Assembly: GCA_964019135.1 (NCBI GenBank)
Contig: OZ025248.1
Span: forward strand, 51,329,670 to 51,393,669
Direction of reading: 5' to 3'
Length of the DNA stretch: 64,000 bases
Origin: Arenicola marina
Lineage: Eukaryota > Annelida > Polychaeta > Arenicolidae
The notes under the pieces were generated by a model, which saw nothing but the letters and a program-made list of their open reading frames with translations, was not told the origin of the DNA and ran no database searches. Numbering within the stretch: the stretch's first letter is position 1; every line of letters starts with the position of its first letter. A program made the position numbers and the translations under genes. Positions 37,125 to 48,868 of the stretch are shown here, in pieces.

Positions 37125-40100
37125 GTCTCTTCCTCTCTCCCTGCCGCTGTATGTGTGCGCCTCCCCCTGTCACTAACTGTCTCTCTCTCTGTCACTGAGT
37201 CTCTTCCTCTCTCCCTGCCGCTGTATGTGTGCGCCGCCCCCTGTCACTAACTGTGTCTCTCTCTGTCACAGAGTCTCTTCCTCTCTCCCTGCCGCTGTAT
37301 GTGTGCGCCTCCCCCTGTCACTAACTGTGTCTCTCTCTGTCACTGAGTCTCTTCCTCTCGCCCTGCCGCTGTATGTGTGCGCCGCCCCCTGTCACTAACT
37401 GTCTCTCTCTCTGTCACTGAGTCTCTTCCTCTCTCCCTGCCGCTGTATGTGTGCGCCGCCCCCTGTCACTAACTGTGTCTCTCTCTGTTCCTGAGTCTCT
37501 TCCTCTCTCCCTGCCGCTGTATGTGTGCGCCTCCCCCTGTCACTGACTGTCTCTCTCTCTCCCTGTCACTGAGTCTCTTCCTCTCTCTCTGTCACTGAGT
37601 CTCTTCCTCTCTCCCTGCAGCTGTATGTGTGCGCCTCCCCCTGTCACTAACTGTCTCTCTCTCTGTCACTGAGTCTCTTCCTCTCTCCCTGCCGCTGTAT
37701 GTGTGCGCCTCCCCCTGTCACTAACTGTCTCTCTCTCTGTCACTGAGTATCTTCCTCTCTCCCTGCCGCTGTATGTGTGCGCCTCCCCCTGTCACTGACT
37801 GTCTCTCTCTCTGTCACTGAGTCTCTTCCTCTCTCCCTGCCGCTGTATGTGTGCGCCGCCCCCTGTCACTAACTGTCTCTCTCTCTGTCACTGAGTCTCT
37901 TCCTCTCTCCCTGCCGCTGTATGTGTGCGCCTCCCCCTGTCACTAACTGTCTCTCTCTCTGTCACTGAGTCTCTTCCTCTCTCCCTGCCGCTGTATGTGT
38001 GCGCCTCCCCCTGTCACTGACTGTCTCTCTCTGTCACTGAGTCTCTTCCTCACTCCCTGCCGCTGTATGTGTGCGCCGCCCCCTGTCACTAACTGTGTCT
38101 CTCTCTGTCACTGAGTCTCTTCCTCTCTCCCTGCCGCTGTATGTGTGCGCCGCCCCCTGTCACTGACTGTCTCTCTCTCTGTCACTGAGTCTCTTCCTCT
38201 CTCCCTGCCGCTGTATGTGTGCGCCTCCCCCTGTCACTAACTGTCTCTCTCTCTGTCACTGAGTCTCTTCCTCTCTCCCTGCCGCTGTATGTGTGCGCCG
38301 CCCCCTGTCACTAACTGTCTCTCTCTCTGTCACTGAGTCTCTTCCTCTCTCCCTGCCGCTGTATGTGTGCGCCTCCCTCTGTCACTAACTGTCTCTCTCT
38401 CTGTCACTGAGTCTCTTCCTCTCTCCCTGCCGCTGTATGTGTGCGCTTTCCCCTGTCACTAACTGTCTCTCTCTCTGTCACTGAGTCTCTTCCTCTCTCC
38501 CTGCCGCTGTATGTGTGCGCCTCCCCCTGTCACTGACTGTCTCTCTCTCTGTCACTGAGTCTCTTCCTCTCTCCCTGCCGCTGTATGTGTGCGCCGCACC
38601 CTGTCACTAACTGTCTCTCTCTCTGTCACTGAGTCTCTTCCTCTCTCCCTGCCGCTGTATGTGTGCGCCTCCCCCTGTCACTAACTGTCTCTCTCTCTGT
38701 CACTGAGTCTCTTCCTCTCTCCCTGCCGCTGTATGTGTGCGCCTCTCCCAGTCACTAACTGTCTCTCTCTCTCTCTGTCACTGAGTCTCTTCCTCTCTCC
38801 CTGCCGCTGTATGTGTGCGCCTCCCCCTGTCACTAACTGTCTCTCTCTCTGTCACTGAGTCTCTTCCTCTCTCCCTGCCGCTGTATGTGTGCGCCTCCCC
38901 CTGTCACTAACTGTCTCTCTCTCTGTCACTGAGTCTCTTCCTCTCTCCCTGCCGCTGTATGTGTGCGCCTCTCCCAGTCACTAACTGTCTCTCTCTCTCT
39001 CTGTCACTGAGTCTCTTCCTCTCTCCCTGCCGCTGTATGTGTGCGCCGCCCCCTGTCACTAACTGTCTCTCTCTCTGTCACTGAGTCTCTTCCTCTCTCC
39101 CTGCCGCTGTATGTGTGCGCCGCCCCCTGTCACTAACTGTCTCTCTCTCTGTCACTGAGTCTCTTCCTCTCTCCCTGCCGCTGTATGTGTGCGCCTCCCC
39201 CTGTCACTAACTGTCTCTCTCTCTGTCACTGAGTCTCTTCCTCTCTCCCTGCCGCTGTATGTGTGCGCCTCCCCCTGTCACTAACTGTCTCTCTCTCTCT
39301 CTGTCACTGAGTCTCTTCCTCTCTCCCTGCCGCTGTATGTGTGCGCCTCCCCCTGTCACTAACTGTCTCTCTCTCTGTCACTGAGTCTCTTCCTCTCTCC
39401 CTGCCGCTGTATGTGTGCGCCTCCCCCTGTCACTAACTGTCTCTCTCTCTGTCACTGAGTCTCTTCCTCTCTCCCTGCCGCTGTATGTGTGCGCCTCCCC
39501 CTGTCACTAACTGTCTCTCTCTCTGTCACTGAGTCTCTTCCTCTCTCCCTGCCGCTGTATGTGTGCGCCTCCCCCTGTCACTGACTGTCTCTCTCTCTGT
39601 CACTGAGTCTCTTCCTCTCTCCCTGCCGCTGTATGTGTGCGCCTCCCCCTGTCACTGACTGTCTCTCTCTCTGTCACTGAGTCTCTTCCTCTCTCCCTGC
39701 CGCTGTATGTGTGCGCCTCCCCCTGTCACTGACTGTCTCTCTCTCTGTCACTGAGTCCCTTCCTCTCTCCCTGCCGCTGTATGTGTGCGCCTCTCCCAGT
39801 CACTAACTGTCTCTCTCTCTCTCTGTCACTGAGTCTCTTCCTCTCTCCCTGCCGCTGTATGTGTGCGCCGCCCCCTGTCACTAACTGTCTCTCTCTCTGT
39901 CACTGAGTCTCTTCCTCTCTCCCTGCCGCTGTATGTGTGCGCCGCCCCCTGTCACTAACTGTCTCTCTCTCTGTCACTGAGTCTCTTCCTCTCTCCCTGC
40001 CGCTGTATGTGTGCGCCTCCCCCTGTCACTGACTGTCTCTCTCTCTGTCACTGAGTCTCTTCCTCTCTCCCTGCCGCTGTATGTGTGCGCCGCCCCCTGT

Positions 40101-41360
40101 CACTAACTGTCTCTCTCTCTGTCACTGAGTCTCTTCCTCTCTCCCTGCCGCTGTATGTGTGCGCCTCCCCCTGTCACTAACTGTCTCTCTCTCTGTCACT
40201 GAGTCTCTTCCTCTCTCCCTGCCGCTGTATGTGTGCGCCTCCCCCTGTCACTGACTGTCTCTCTCTCTGTCACTGAGTCTCTTCCTCTCTCCCTGCCGCT
40301 GTATGTGTGCGCCTCCCCCTGTCACTAACTGTCTCTCTCTCTGTCACTGAGTCTCTTCCTCTCTCCCTGCCGCTGTATGTGTGCGCCTCCCCCTGTCACT
40401 AACTGTCTCTCTCTCTGTCACTGAGTCTCTTCCTCTCTCCCTGCCGCTGTATGTGTGCGCCTCCCCCTGTCACTGACTGTCTCTCTCTCTGTCACTGAGT
40501 CTCTTCCTCTCTCCCTGCCGCTGTATGTGTGCGCCTCCCCCTGTCACTGACTGTCTCTCTCTCTGTCACTGAGTCTCTTCCTCTCTCCCTGCCGCTGTAT
40601 GTGTGCGCCTCCCCCTGTCACTGACTGTCTCTCTCTCTGTCACTGAGTCCCTTCCTCTCTCCCTGCCGCTGTATGTGTGCGCCTCTCCCAGTCACTAACT
40701 GTCTCTCTCTCTCTCTGTCACTGAGTCTCTTCCTCTCTCCCTGCCGCTGTATGTGTGCGCCGCCCCCTGTCACTAACTGTCTCTCTCTCTGTCACTGAGT
40801 CTCTTCCTCTCTCCCTGCCGCTGTATGTGTGCGCCGCCCCCTGTCACTAACTGTCTCTCTCTCTGTCACTGAGTCTCTTCCTCTCTCCCTGCCGCTGTAT
40901 GTGTGCGCCTCCCCCTGTCACTGACTGTCTCTCTCTCTGTCACTGAGTCTCTTCCTCTCTCCCTGCCGCTGTATGTGTGCGCCGCCCCCTGTCACTAACT
41001 GTCTCTCTCTCTGTCACTGAGTCTCTTCCTCTCTCCCTGCCGCTGTATGTGTGCGCCTCCCCCTGTCACTAACTGTCTCTCTCTCTGTCACTGAGTCTCT
41101 TCCTCTCTCCCTGCCGCTGTATGTGTGCGCCTCCCCCTGTCACTGACTGTCTCTCTCTCTGTCACTGAGTCTCTTCCTCTCTCCCTGCCGCTGTATGTGT
41201 GCGCCTCCCCCTGTCACTGACTGTCTCTCTCTCTGTCACTGAGTCTCTTCCTCTCTCCCTGCCGCTGTATGTGTGCGCCGCCCCCTGTCACTAACTGTCT
41301 CTCTCTGTCACTGAGTCTCTTCCTCTCTCCCTGCCGCTGTATGTGTGCGCCTCCCCCTGT
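37125..41360. repeat. Higher-order block B near the right end (~3.97-4.2 kb)
   Basis: This is the second copy of block A. It lacks A's 1,344-bp internal duplication but has its own: CTCCCAGTCA at 39,793 recurs at 40,685 (offset 892, twelve units plus extra CTs), and the following units match from about 39,560-40,290 to 40,452-41,180. A single-base difference from A was noticed at CTTCCTCACTCC (38,051). Confidence 0.88.
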
Positions 41361-41612
41361 CACTAACTGTCTCTCTCTCTGTCACTGAGTCTCTTCCTCT
41401 CTCCCTGCCGCTGTATGTGTGCGCCGCCCCCTGTCACTAACTGTGTCTCTCTCTGTTCCTGAGTCTCTTCCTCTCTCCCTGCCGCTGTATGTGTGCGCCT
41501 CCCCCTGTCACTGACTGTCTCTCTCTCTCCCTGTCACTGAGTCTCTTCCTCTCTCTCTGTCACTGAGTCTCTTCCTCTCTCCCTGCAGCTGTATGTGTGA
41601 GCCTCCCCCTGT
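41361..41612. repeat. Partial third higher-order copy at the array edge
   Basis: The terminal units repeat the start of blocks A and B. CTGTTCCTGA is at 41,453 and CTGCAGCTGT at 41,583, both at offset 3,968 from block B. The array then ends abruptly at 41,612 in the middle of the block's unit order. A single difference, TGTGAGCC instead of TGTGCGCC, lies in the last unit. Confidence 0.88.
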
Positions 41613-41800
41613 CCTCCGATGCGGGACAAAGAGTGCAGTGTCAGGCACGGACGCTCCTTTATGTCTCCAGTTTGCGTCTCTTTGTCACCAATAACGTCTC
41701 CAATCAAAGGGACGGCAACCAGGCTTAAATCTGCCGTGAAGGTCCATCTGCACGAAACCGCGGACCCTGTATAGGCATATAACAGCATATGGAAGAGGTT
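41613..41800. other. Unique flank of the satellite array
   Basis: At 41,613 the sequence changes without transition to non-repetitive DNA (CTCCGATGCGGGACAAAG and onwards). I see no gene, inverted repeat or target duplication at the junction. Confidence 0.8.
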
Positions 41801-42480
41801 CTGGGCCGAACTTCGAAATGCAGCTCAGTTATGAATAACGGACATTTGTCCGATTTTATTCAGCTGGAGGTGGGCATCCGACAAGGCTATGACTTTAGCC
41901 CACTTTTATATACACTAAGGGCGAATATTTTCGCCACGTTCATTTAGAAAGGAGTCAATGCTTATAGGCATCCACCTCCCATTCGGTAAAGTTGCCAAGA
42001 TCAAACAGTATGCAGACGACGCACAAAACACGTCGGAAACGATTAAGGTTTTGGCTTTCCACGTTAGGCAGACGGCCTTAATTGGTAACCGCGAATTACA
42101 TTTAAAAATGCACTGAACTTTGGAAGTTTAGGGACTTTACTTATGTAATACATGTACACGAATTGGCCTTTAAAGAACTCAAAACAGCGATGCTGGATTT
42201 CTTTTGAAGTGGGAAAAAACACCAGGAAGCTAAAGACATCTTATTTGATTAACATTAGACGGAAAATACCATGCCAGCGCGTAATTTTTGCGATGAGTTT
42301 ATACTCAACTCCAAAAGCAGACTGGCAAGCGTTGGAGAACCATTTTCTCGGTCGACAACGGGACACTTTAATGTTACAGTATAGCCTACACAGGGAGAAT
42401 ATCAGAAACGCACCCCCTTTTTATCGGGAAATCCTTAAAACCCTGAAAGCATGCAAACGCATGAGTATGTAGATAAAATA
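41800..42480 (+). mobile_element. Decayed L1/Tx1-type LINE fragment (ORF2 remnant)
   Basis: Three short translated stretches match L1-group ORF2. Frame 2 around 41,816-41,946 gives SSVMNNG, then FIQLEVGIRQG and FSPLLYTL, equivalent to the NNG...RQGDPLSP region of reverse transcriptase. Frame 3 around 41,961-42,116 gives GIHLPFGKVAKIKQ followed by YADDA (YADD at 42,009-42,020), the RT catalytic box. Frame 2 from 42,152 to 42,472 gives WQALENHFLG and NAPPFYREILKTLK, which resemble the region after RT that ends in a PFYRE/PFW motif (compare NPFWADVVKAW in the LINE at 48.7 kb). Frame changes, stops and a missing stretch between YADD and 42,152 mark it as long dead. The 5' part of the element is absent. 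Family assignment rests on remembered L1/Tx1 motifs, so the subgroup is uncertain. Confidence 0.75.
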
Positions 42481-43560
42481 ATTGCAAGAGATAAAAAAAG
42501 ATCGTTGAGGGAAGTTGCGACCCCCCTGCACATTTTATAGGAACGCCCATGCGCAGAAGGTTTGAGATCTAAGATCTACAGGCGGGCACGCTTGCCACCT
42601 GACTCACATTGTTCACATCGCCACAGTTAAGTTGCGCAACTCATTAATATTCATCCAAGCGGATTCGTGGCGCACACTGGTGACGGACCGTAATATTGCG
42701 AATTTTTCGCCATCTTGAATCTGACCAAGGATGCTTCAATATCTCTCACGACGTCTGCGGCTCACAACGTGAAGAATGGTAAAATGTTGCGATGGGTAAT
42801 TCAGCTATGTGAAATCTTGCGTTGACAAATCTTGCAGAGGACAATCTCGAAATGTCAAACCTTGCGGCGTCAAGTGACAGTAGTTTGAAAATACTTCAAA
42901 TGTTCAATAACATATGTCAACGTTTTATCGATACTTTGTGTATATAATACCGACACATTATGTTTGTAAAAAATTATTCAATTATCACCACGACCAATGT
43001 ATGAACGTTTGAGGTTAGCATTTACATGGGAATTCGATGTTGCAAACTTCAGAAAATAAATTATGTTTAAACCAACGTTTTAATGTTCAATCGGTAAGTC
43101 ACAAATTAAGCGTGGAAGACAGGAATGTTCAAAAGTTCAAAAGGACGCACCGACAGTGGAATGTAATGTAATATGAAGCATGTTAAATATTTGCCCAGAT
43201 CTCCTTTAATATAGTCCCGGCCCCTATAGTCCAAGAGCCAGCCAATATTTAACTACCAGTGACAAGACGCCATTCTATTTTTTAGATTGCCAGGCACGTC
43301 CGGAGTATGAAATAATATGATGGACTTGCGTAGTGTACAGCTAAATATCTTTTTGGCCGCATTTTCAAATTGGCCGCCGAATTCTGAAAAATAGGCTTTG
43401 TCTCCGCAAAACGATTTTGGTTTCAGGATTTTTTGCCTCAAGAACTTCCGTATATTTGCTCAGTAACAGATTCTGAATCCGCCATATGCGCAAACAGCGG
43501 TGTCCCTGGGGGTCGATTTCTCAGTCTCCCATTCCCACATACCCCCTCCCTCCCTCAACA
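42481..43560. other. Non-genic unique sequence with a degenerate ~15-bp repeat
   Basis: No coding signal was recognised. Near 42,797-42,871 there is a short run of imperfect ~15-bp units built on AAATCTTGC (AAATCTTGCGTTGAC, AAATCTTGCAGAGGAC, then weaker copies ending AAACCTTGCGGCGTC). The rest is AT-rich and unremarkable. Confidence 0.5.
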
Positions 43561-45200
43561 CCTCTCGTGTTATGTACCCAGGGGGGGGGGGGGGGGCGCG
43601 GGCACTACATATAGTTAGGTATATACATGTACATATGTGCCGCCCAAATGACCCATTTTTTCGCCTTTTTTCTTTGAATCCTCGGAACAAAACTCTAAAA
43701 TCTGACTGACATTTTATGAAAATTGGAGCTCTTGACTATATGTTCCGGTTGATATCGAAAGTGTTCAAATTATTAACATTTATATACGTCGCGATGACTG
43801 TCAGTGTCTATTGTAGATGCCTATTTTTTTAACAAAAAATGTCTCTTTCAATGACCACAAAATCCTACACTTTGCTCTTGCTCTCCATATACCCTCTATG
43901 GCCTGGGCGGCACACCCTCACCACTGTTCTAATGTAGTGGCCTCCCGGGGTTATGGGGTTATGTACCACCCCTTAGATAGCCACTCCGGCGTCACACACC
44001 CCTCCGGCCGCCCACCCCCCCAGCCCATTTGGCTGTCCATTGCACAGTACATAATGTGCACACGTGTCCGTGGTACAATCACCGTCATCTTATGCCACCG
44101 CCCTGTTGATGGCGACAGTGGTGTCATGGTTACATGACCAGCATCATACTGATGATGGTCATAATACTGATGATAATGGGTATGATGATGACGATGAAGG
44201 ATGTCGGTGTTAGTAATTCTCTAACATCATACGTCCCCAGGATTTGCCAGAATGAGCGTATCAAAATAAATCTTGGGTGGTTGTCCACCCAAATTACCCG
44301 AGGTTTGGTTTTATATCCCAGTGATCAGCACTGCGCTAATATGAAACCCTGTCGCCATGTTGAATACTGATGGCGGGACGGAAGGTTACCCCGTCAAGTG
44401 GACTCCAAGAATGAAGCCTCTGGGATGATTTTTACTTTTTTGTGGCTCTACCGTTGCTCTATGATAATTGATGATCGTCAACAGTTTTTGCTAAAGAGTC
44501 AAACATGTGTTTCCTTTGTCTGTCAATTAAGTATAAACACCATGAATAAAACTAGCGCCGAGAAGAATAGAATGCATTATATATGTGGCTTTTCTCCTTC
44601 CTGTGACAAAATATGTTCCCCCTTCGAAGGTCATCCATCCATCATCCTCAAGGTCATGTCGCTACCCTGGTAGCACCAAGGACAAAGTAGGTCAAGGTCA
44701 CGCCATGTATACGACAAATACTGCTCATGTCTAAAGGGTGCTGATTTTAACCGATGAAGAAGCAAAATTCTGCTGATATATCTTGACACGTCGTATGGCT
44801 GGATATGCATTATGTACGTAAACGCAAGAGGGATGTTTCAAATTATCTCGACAAGGTTCACTTTTATCGGGCTACATTTACTATGACATGACATTATACA
44901 GTAATGGCGGGAAATAAATGCGGTGGACAGTGGAAGGGAGGAAGGAAGGATGGATAGGGGTGTGGGAGCCGGTGGTGGTTGGACAGAAAAAAAAGATCGG
45001 ACCAACATTTTAATCTTACCCAGTGGACTGTGCCATATTTCAGGCGAACCGTAAAACACAGCCTACGGTGGACAGCCCCTGGGAAATGGGCAATTTTCGC
45101 CAGCGCTTGACAATTCAATTTGCAGGGGAGTCCCCCCATCCCTGTAGAAGATAAGTGCTTATAATGAGGGACGCCATAATCTCTGCATGCCGTGCTGCCC
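43561..45200. other. Non-genic stretch with poly-G and GAT-rich runs
   Basis: A run of 16 G lies at 43,581-43,596. An imperfect GAT/GATGAT tract lies at about 44,140-44,205. No convincing exon, RNA gene or transposon end was seen. Confidence 0.45.
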
Positions 45201-46260
45201 TCTAGCGAATCACGGCGGGGACGAGGACGAGACCGAGACCAAGAGAACGAAGAGGAGGGAGTATGGCGTTTGCGGCGACCAGGGGGCAGGAAAAGTGATG
45301 TGGGCCGGAGGGAGGGGGTGGCGGGGGTGGGGGGCTAGAGGACGGGTGGAGGAAATTTCTGGAGTAGTTGGTCGGGGGATGAGTGAGTGTTGAGGACGTG
45401 GAACTGGTTGGATGGAAGATGGGTGTAGGAGACTTCCGGCGGTGTTTGTCTGGGGATGGGTGAGGGTTAAGGACGTGGAGATGGGGGAGGAGGGCGGGGG
45501 GGGGAGTTGCAGGTGAACTGGAACTCCCATTGGACCGCTATCCCCGCTGTGTCACGTTTCTCAACAAATCTGCCACCCTAAAGAAAACCCAATAAAACTG
45601 CAAGACAGACTCAAAAATGGTTCTGGGGTGTCGCCGCATCCCCCTCACTCCCAAACCCCCACACCCCCAAACCCCCACACCCCCAAACCCCCACACCCCG
45701 CCATCCTCATATCATAGAGATGTTGGAGGCGGCATGATGGTGACCCCCGGACACCCCCCCCCCCCCCGCCCCGAGGATGCTGACCAACGCCACCACTGGA
45801 GGTCGAGAGTGCGGTATGATATGCACTACCCCACCCCCTACCTCCTCCGCCACCCCCTGCTCCCACCCCCACCCCACCCCGCCCCACCCCAGCAGGAGCT
45901 CAGCCTCGGGAATCGCCAACTCGGGTCACGTGTCTACACCGACAATGACAGGGACATCGCTGGAGGCACGTGACGTGATATACGGCGCGCGGATCAACAA
46001 TGGGGCTGGGGGGGGGGGTCTTTATACTCTGGGGGTAAAGCCCCTTTATGCCCTTGAGGTAAAGCCCCTTAATGCTCTTGGGTTAAGACTTTATATTCTA
46101 GGGTTAAAACAAATGCAATGATCGGACCAATTCATCTTCCATCCCCGATGGCGTAGGCAAGGATCAGGGGGGGGGGGGGGTGGTGTGGGCTGAGGGTGCG
46201 GGGGATTCGGGGTGGGGGGGAGTGGTGGGAGGTGATACGTTTTTTTATAATAATATTGCG
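45201..46260. repeat. Low-complexity block: G-rich, then C-rich, with short minisatellites
   Basis: The stretch 45,225-45,510 is purine/G-rich. A 16-bp unit ACCCCCACACCCCCAA is repeated about three times at 45,651-45,699. A run of 14 C lies at 45,754-45,767. A degenerate ~25-bp unit containing GGTAAAGCCCC is repeated about 3.5 times at 46,020-46,108. A run of 14 G lies at 46,167-46,180. The Pro- or Gly-rich frames here are composition effects and not genes. Confidence 0.7.
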
Positions 46261-46382
46261 TTCCGCGTTAAAGTTCTTCTGCCTCAGCCTGTGCAAAAGG
46301 CTGAGTCATACAAATCATAGAACCACAGCATAGATGTCGGACAGGCATCTTATAGCATGAAGAACTGCAACCTGACCACCGT

Positions 46383-46510
46383 ACTGCAACCTAATACAAT
46401 CTTACTGCAACCTAATACAATCTTACTGCAACCTAATACAATCTTACTGCAACCTAATGCAATATTACCACAACCTTACCACAACCTTACCACAACCTTA
46501 CAACCCTCAC
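46383..46510. repeat. 21-bp minisatellite followed by an 11-bp repeat
   Basis: The unit CCTAATACAATCTTACTGCAA plus its edge repeats about four times (46,383-46,470). It reads LQPNTIL on the + strand because 21 is a multiple of three. It is followed by about three copies of the 11-mer CCTTACCACAA (46,472-46,505). A run of 11 C lies at 46,711-46,721. Confidence 0.85.
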
Positions 46511-46859
46511 ATCAGCATCATTATAACCCAACACAACCAACTACAGAAATGTGACAACTATATCGCACCAACTCCATAGCAAGCTCACCGCAACCTGGCA
46601 CAACCTAACTGTGAAATGTGACAGCCATCCCCCCGCAACCTGGGAAACGGACAGGGCAGTGACATGACCCTGGCGGCCGGACCCTGAGTGAGAGCCCTCA
46701 CAGTACACCACCCCCCCCCCCTTGACGATGACCATGTCCCGGCTGTGCCAGTCCCTCGGGGTGGCAAATAACTGCCATAAAATACAGGGTCCTTCTGTCT
46801 TACGCTCTATGCCATAAATAAAACTGGACTAGATTGTGTTTGTGATGCCTGACCTCATG

Positions 46860-47240
46860 GAGGCAGGGGTAACAGAGAGATCGAGTGACCCAGAGAAAGG
46901 GAGGATGGGGGGCAGCCAGAGCGAGAGAGAGAGGGGGGGAGAGGGAGGGAGGGACAGCGAGGGATGGAGGGGCAGAGAGGGGGGGGGGCAGAGAGAGAGA
47001 GAGCAGACGGAGAGAGAGAGGTAAGGACGTGAGAGAGAAATTAGGGTAGTGGGGTGGGTGTGGGGTGATGGTGGTCGTGGTGGTGGGTGTGGGGGATGGG
47101 GTGGGGTCTTAGTGGTGGTGGTGGTGGTGGTGGTGGTGGTAGTGGGTGTGGGTGTGGGTGTGGGGATGGGTGTGGGGATGGGGGTGGTGGTGGTGGTGGT
47201 GGTGGTGGTGGGTGTGGTGGTGGTGGGTGTGGGGAGTGGA
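46860..47240. repeat. GA-rich tract then GGT/GGGTGT microsatellite
   Basis: 46,875-47,040 is almost pure purine (GAGA and GGGA). 47,049-47,240 is (GTG)n with GGGTGT and GGGGAT variants, the main (GTG)n run lying near 47,112-47,140. The + strand has many closely spaced G-triplets and could form G-quadruplexes. Frames here give only poly-Val, poly-Trp, poly-Gly or poly-Thr/His. Confidence 0.85.
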
Positions 47241-48690
47241 GGATCCAGATATAAAGCAGACCATAATTTCAGCGTTGGTCCAACCAAAGGCCGCCGACCC
47301 ACCTCGTTTTACCCTGGTATATGACACAATCACACAGACATTGACGAGCAATGACCAAAGTTGCTTTATTGTGGAGATCGGTAGGCTCTGCTCGGTTGAA
47401 AGTAGATCAGTAAATAACCAATCGCAAATTGACGACCACTAATTTACAAAACCAACCAGTATGAAATAAAGATGTAACATTTACAATTTGAAATCGACCG
47501 CAATGTTATTTACGTTACAATTGATGTTACATTATTTTCTTCCCATGCAAATTGCATACGACAAGAATGATTGCTATAGCAGTCGAAGTGATCGTTGGCA
47601 AATTCTTATGTATCTTCGGGCGAGGGGATGGGGGTGGGGGTTTGGGGAGGGTGATACAGGGGTTGGATCACAATCAAGACACAGAGGGCAGCACCGGGCA
47701 AAGCCAATCATTGTATTAGAGGCCACCAGATCGCAATGCCACATGTCAAAGAAATCCATCTCTTCGGTTTATTATGCAGCCAAATCAGGATCGTTAATCA
47801 GCATTGATTCTCCTATGAAAAAGGGGGAAATTTTATATTTGATTTTCCATAAAATATGTAATGCAATAAAGTTGATATGGTAAATTGAAATGTAATATAA
47901 AATAGGCTTAAAAAGTCCCATTGCTTAATGGATATTTTCCCTGTAATCATTGCGACATGGAAACCTAATTTCGCTAGATGCTGACTAATTTTGATCCAAA
48001 GGCGGATCCAGAATTTTGAACATGACAGTAAGTGTGGATGGGTTGGGGTGGGAAGGGGGAGGAAGGGATGGGGATGGGGTGGGCCAGTCCTCTCCTGGTT
48101 GCGAGGAAAACCCTCCGAATTGTACCCCACCCACCGCCCATTTAGGTCCAACCACAGACCCAGGATTTCTTACAAAACACTGACCCACAGGCTGGGTTAT
48201 TGCCTCAACTTTCCCATTATATTTCAGCCGCCATTCTGTGAGGCGCCGACTGGCAAACCTTTGAAGTCGTTCGCCCTATAATGCGTCCCATTCATGGTGA
48301 CTTTGTCGAGCTTTCGTCCTGTAAACAACATGACTGGTAGGTGTGCATGGGTCTTGGTGAGGGGGGGGGGGGTCACGAACCTTACGGAACAGCCATACAT
48401 CACAGACAAGCACCTCCGTAAAAACAAAATCAATACGAGTTGGCAGCGTTATGTATTTATTTCTAGCGTAAAATATCGACACTTATACTTACAAGGTAAT
48501 ATATATGGAAATAAGTTGGTTTGGTTTGGTCATGCGGCCATGGAACTTTCTTTCTTTTCCAGATATCCTTTATTGGATCTGCAGGAATCTGTTGGCTATT
48601 TATTTCCTCTGTGGCCCGACTGGGTGGAATCTGTTTAGGTTTTAGGATGAATCGACTTCGTCAGTGCAGATATCTGTAAATTGTGGCGGA
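47241..48690. other. Non-genic unique sequence
   Basis: No gene was recognised on either strand. Short G-rich patches occur at 47,620-47,660 and 48,030-48,085, and a run of 12 G at 48,361-48,372. Codon patterns in the small open frames look random. Confidence 0.4.
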
Positions 48691-48868
48691 CGAGAGAGGC
48701 AGAGAGAGAGGAGGGGGGCGGGGGGAGAGAAAGAGAAAAAGCGCTATTCACCACGCCACGCCAAGAAACATGGAACCATGATGGCGGTGGTCCCAGGATA
48801 CGAAGCAAAGACGAATTACCGAGTGCTACCAGGATCTGGCAGCACTAGAAGAGAGAGACAACGGGAAC

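Larger units (their letters stand above)
1..41612. repeat. 74-bp satellite array, about 560 tandem copies
   Basis: Head-to-tail repeats of one unit run without interruption from the first base to 41,612. Each unit reads, in order, GTCACTGAGTCTCTTCC, CTCTCTCCCTGCCGCTG, TATGTGTGCGCCGCCCCC, TGTCACTAACTG, then a run of CT dinucleotides. Spacing measured between GTCACTGAG starts is 74 bp as the common length, with 72-, 76- and 78-bp versions that differ by CT dinucleotides, as expected from slippage. Recurrent variant sites are GCCGCCCC/GCCTCCCC, TAACTG/TGACTG, CCGCTG/CTGCTG, CTCTCTG/CTCTATG, GAGTCTC/GAGTCAC, CTCTCC/CTCCCTCC and CTGTCTC/CTGTGTC. The + strand is strongly pyrimidine-rich. The motif CTGTCACTRA occurs twice per unit, about 52 and 22 bp apart. 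The last unit breaks off in GCCTCCCCCTGTC at 41,612. I do not recognise the family. Its chromosomal role (centromeric, subtelomeric or interstitial) cannot be told from the window. Confidence 0.97.

Noticed and set aside
1-41612. CRISPR-like array.
   Set aside because: Repeats abut with no unique spacers, and the setting is eukaryotic.
45651-45699. CCCCCA/CCCCAA repeats as telomeric DNA.
   Set aside because: The period is 16 bp and does not match the animal TTAGGG/CCCTAA repeat. It is a short C-rich minisatellite.
46829-47351. Poly-Val, poly-Trp, Gly-rich and Thr/Pro/His-rich frames.
   Set aside because: Translation of a GA-rich tract and a GGT microsatellite.
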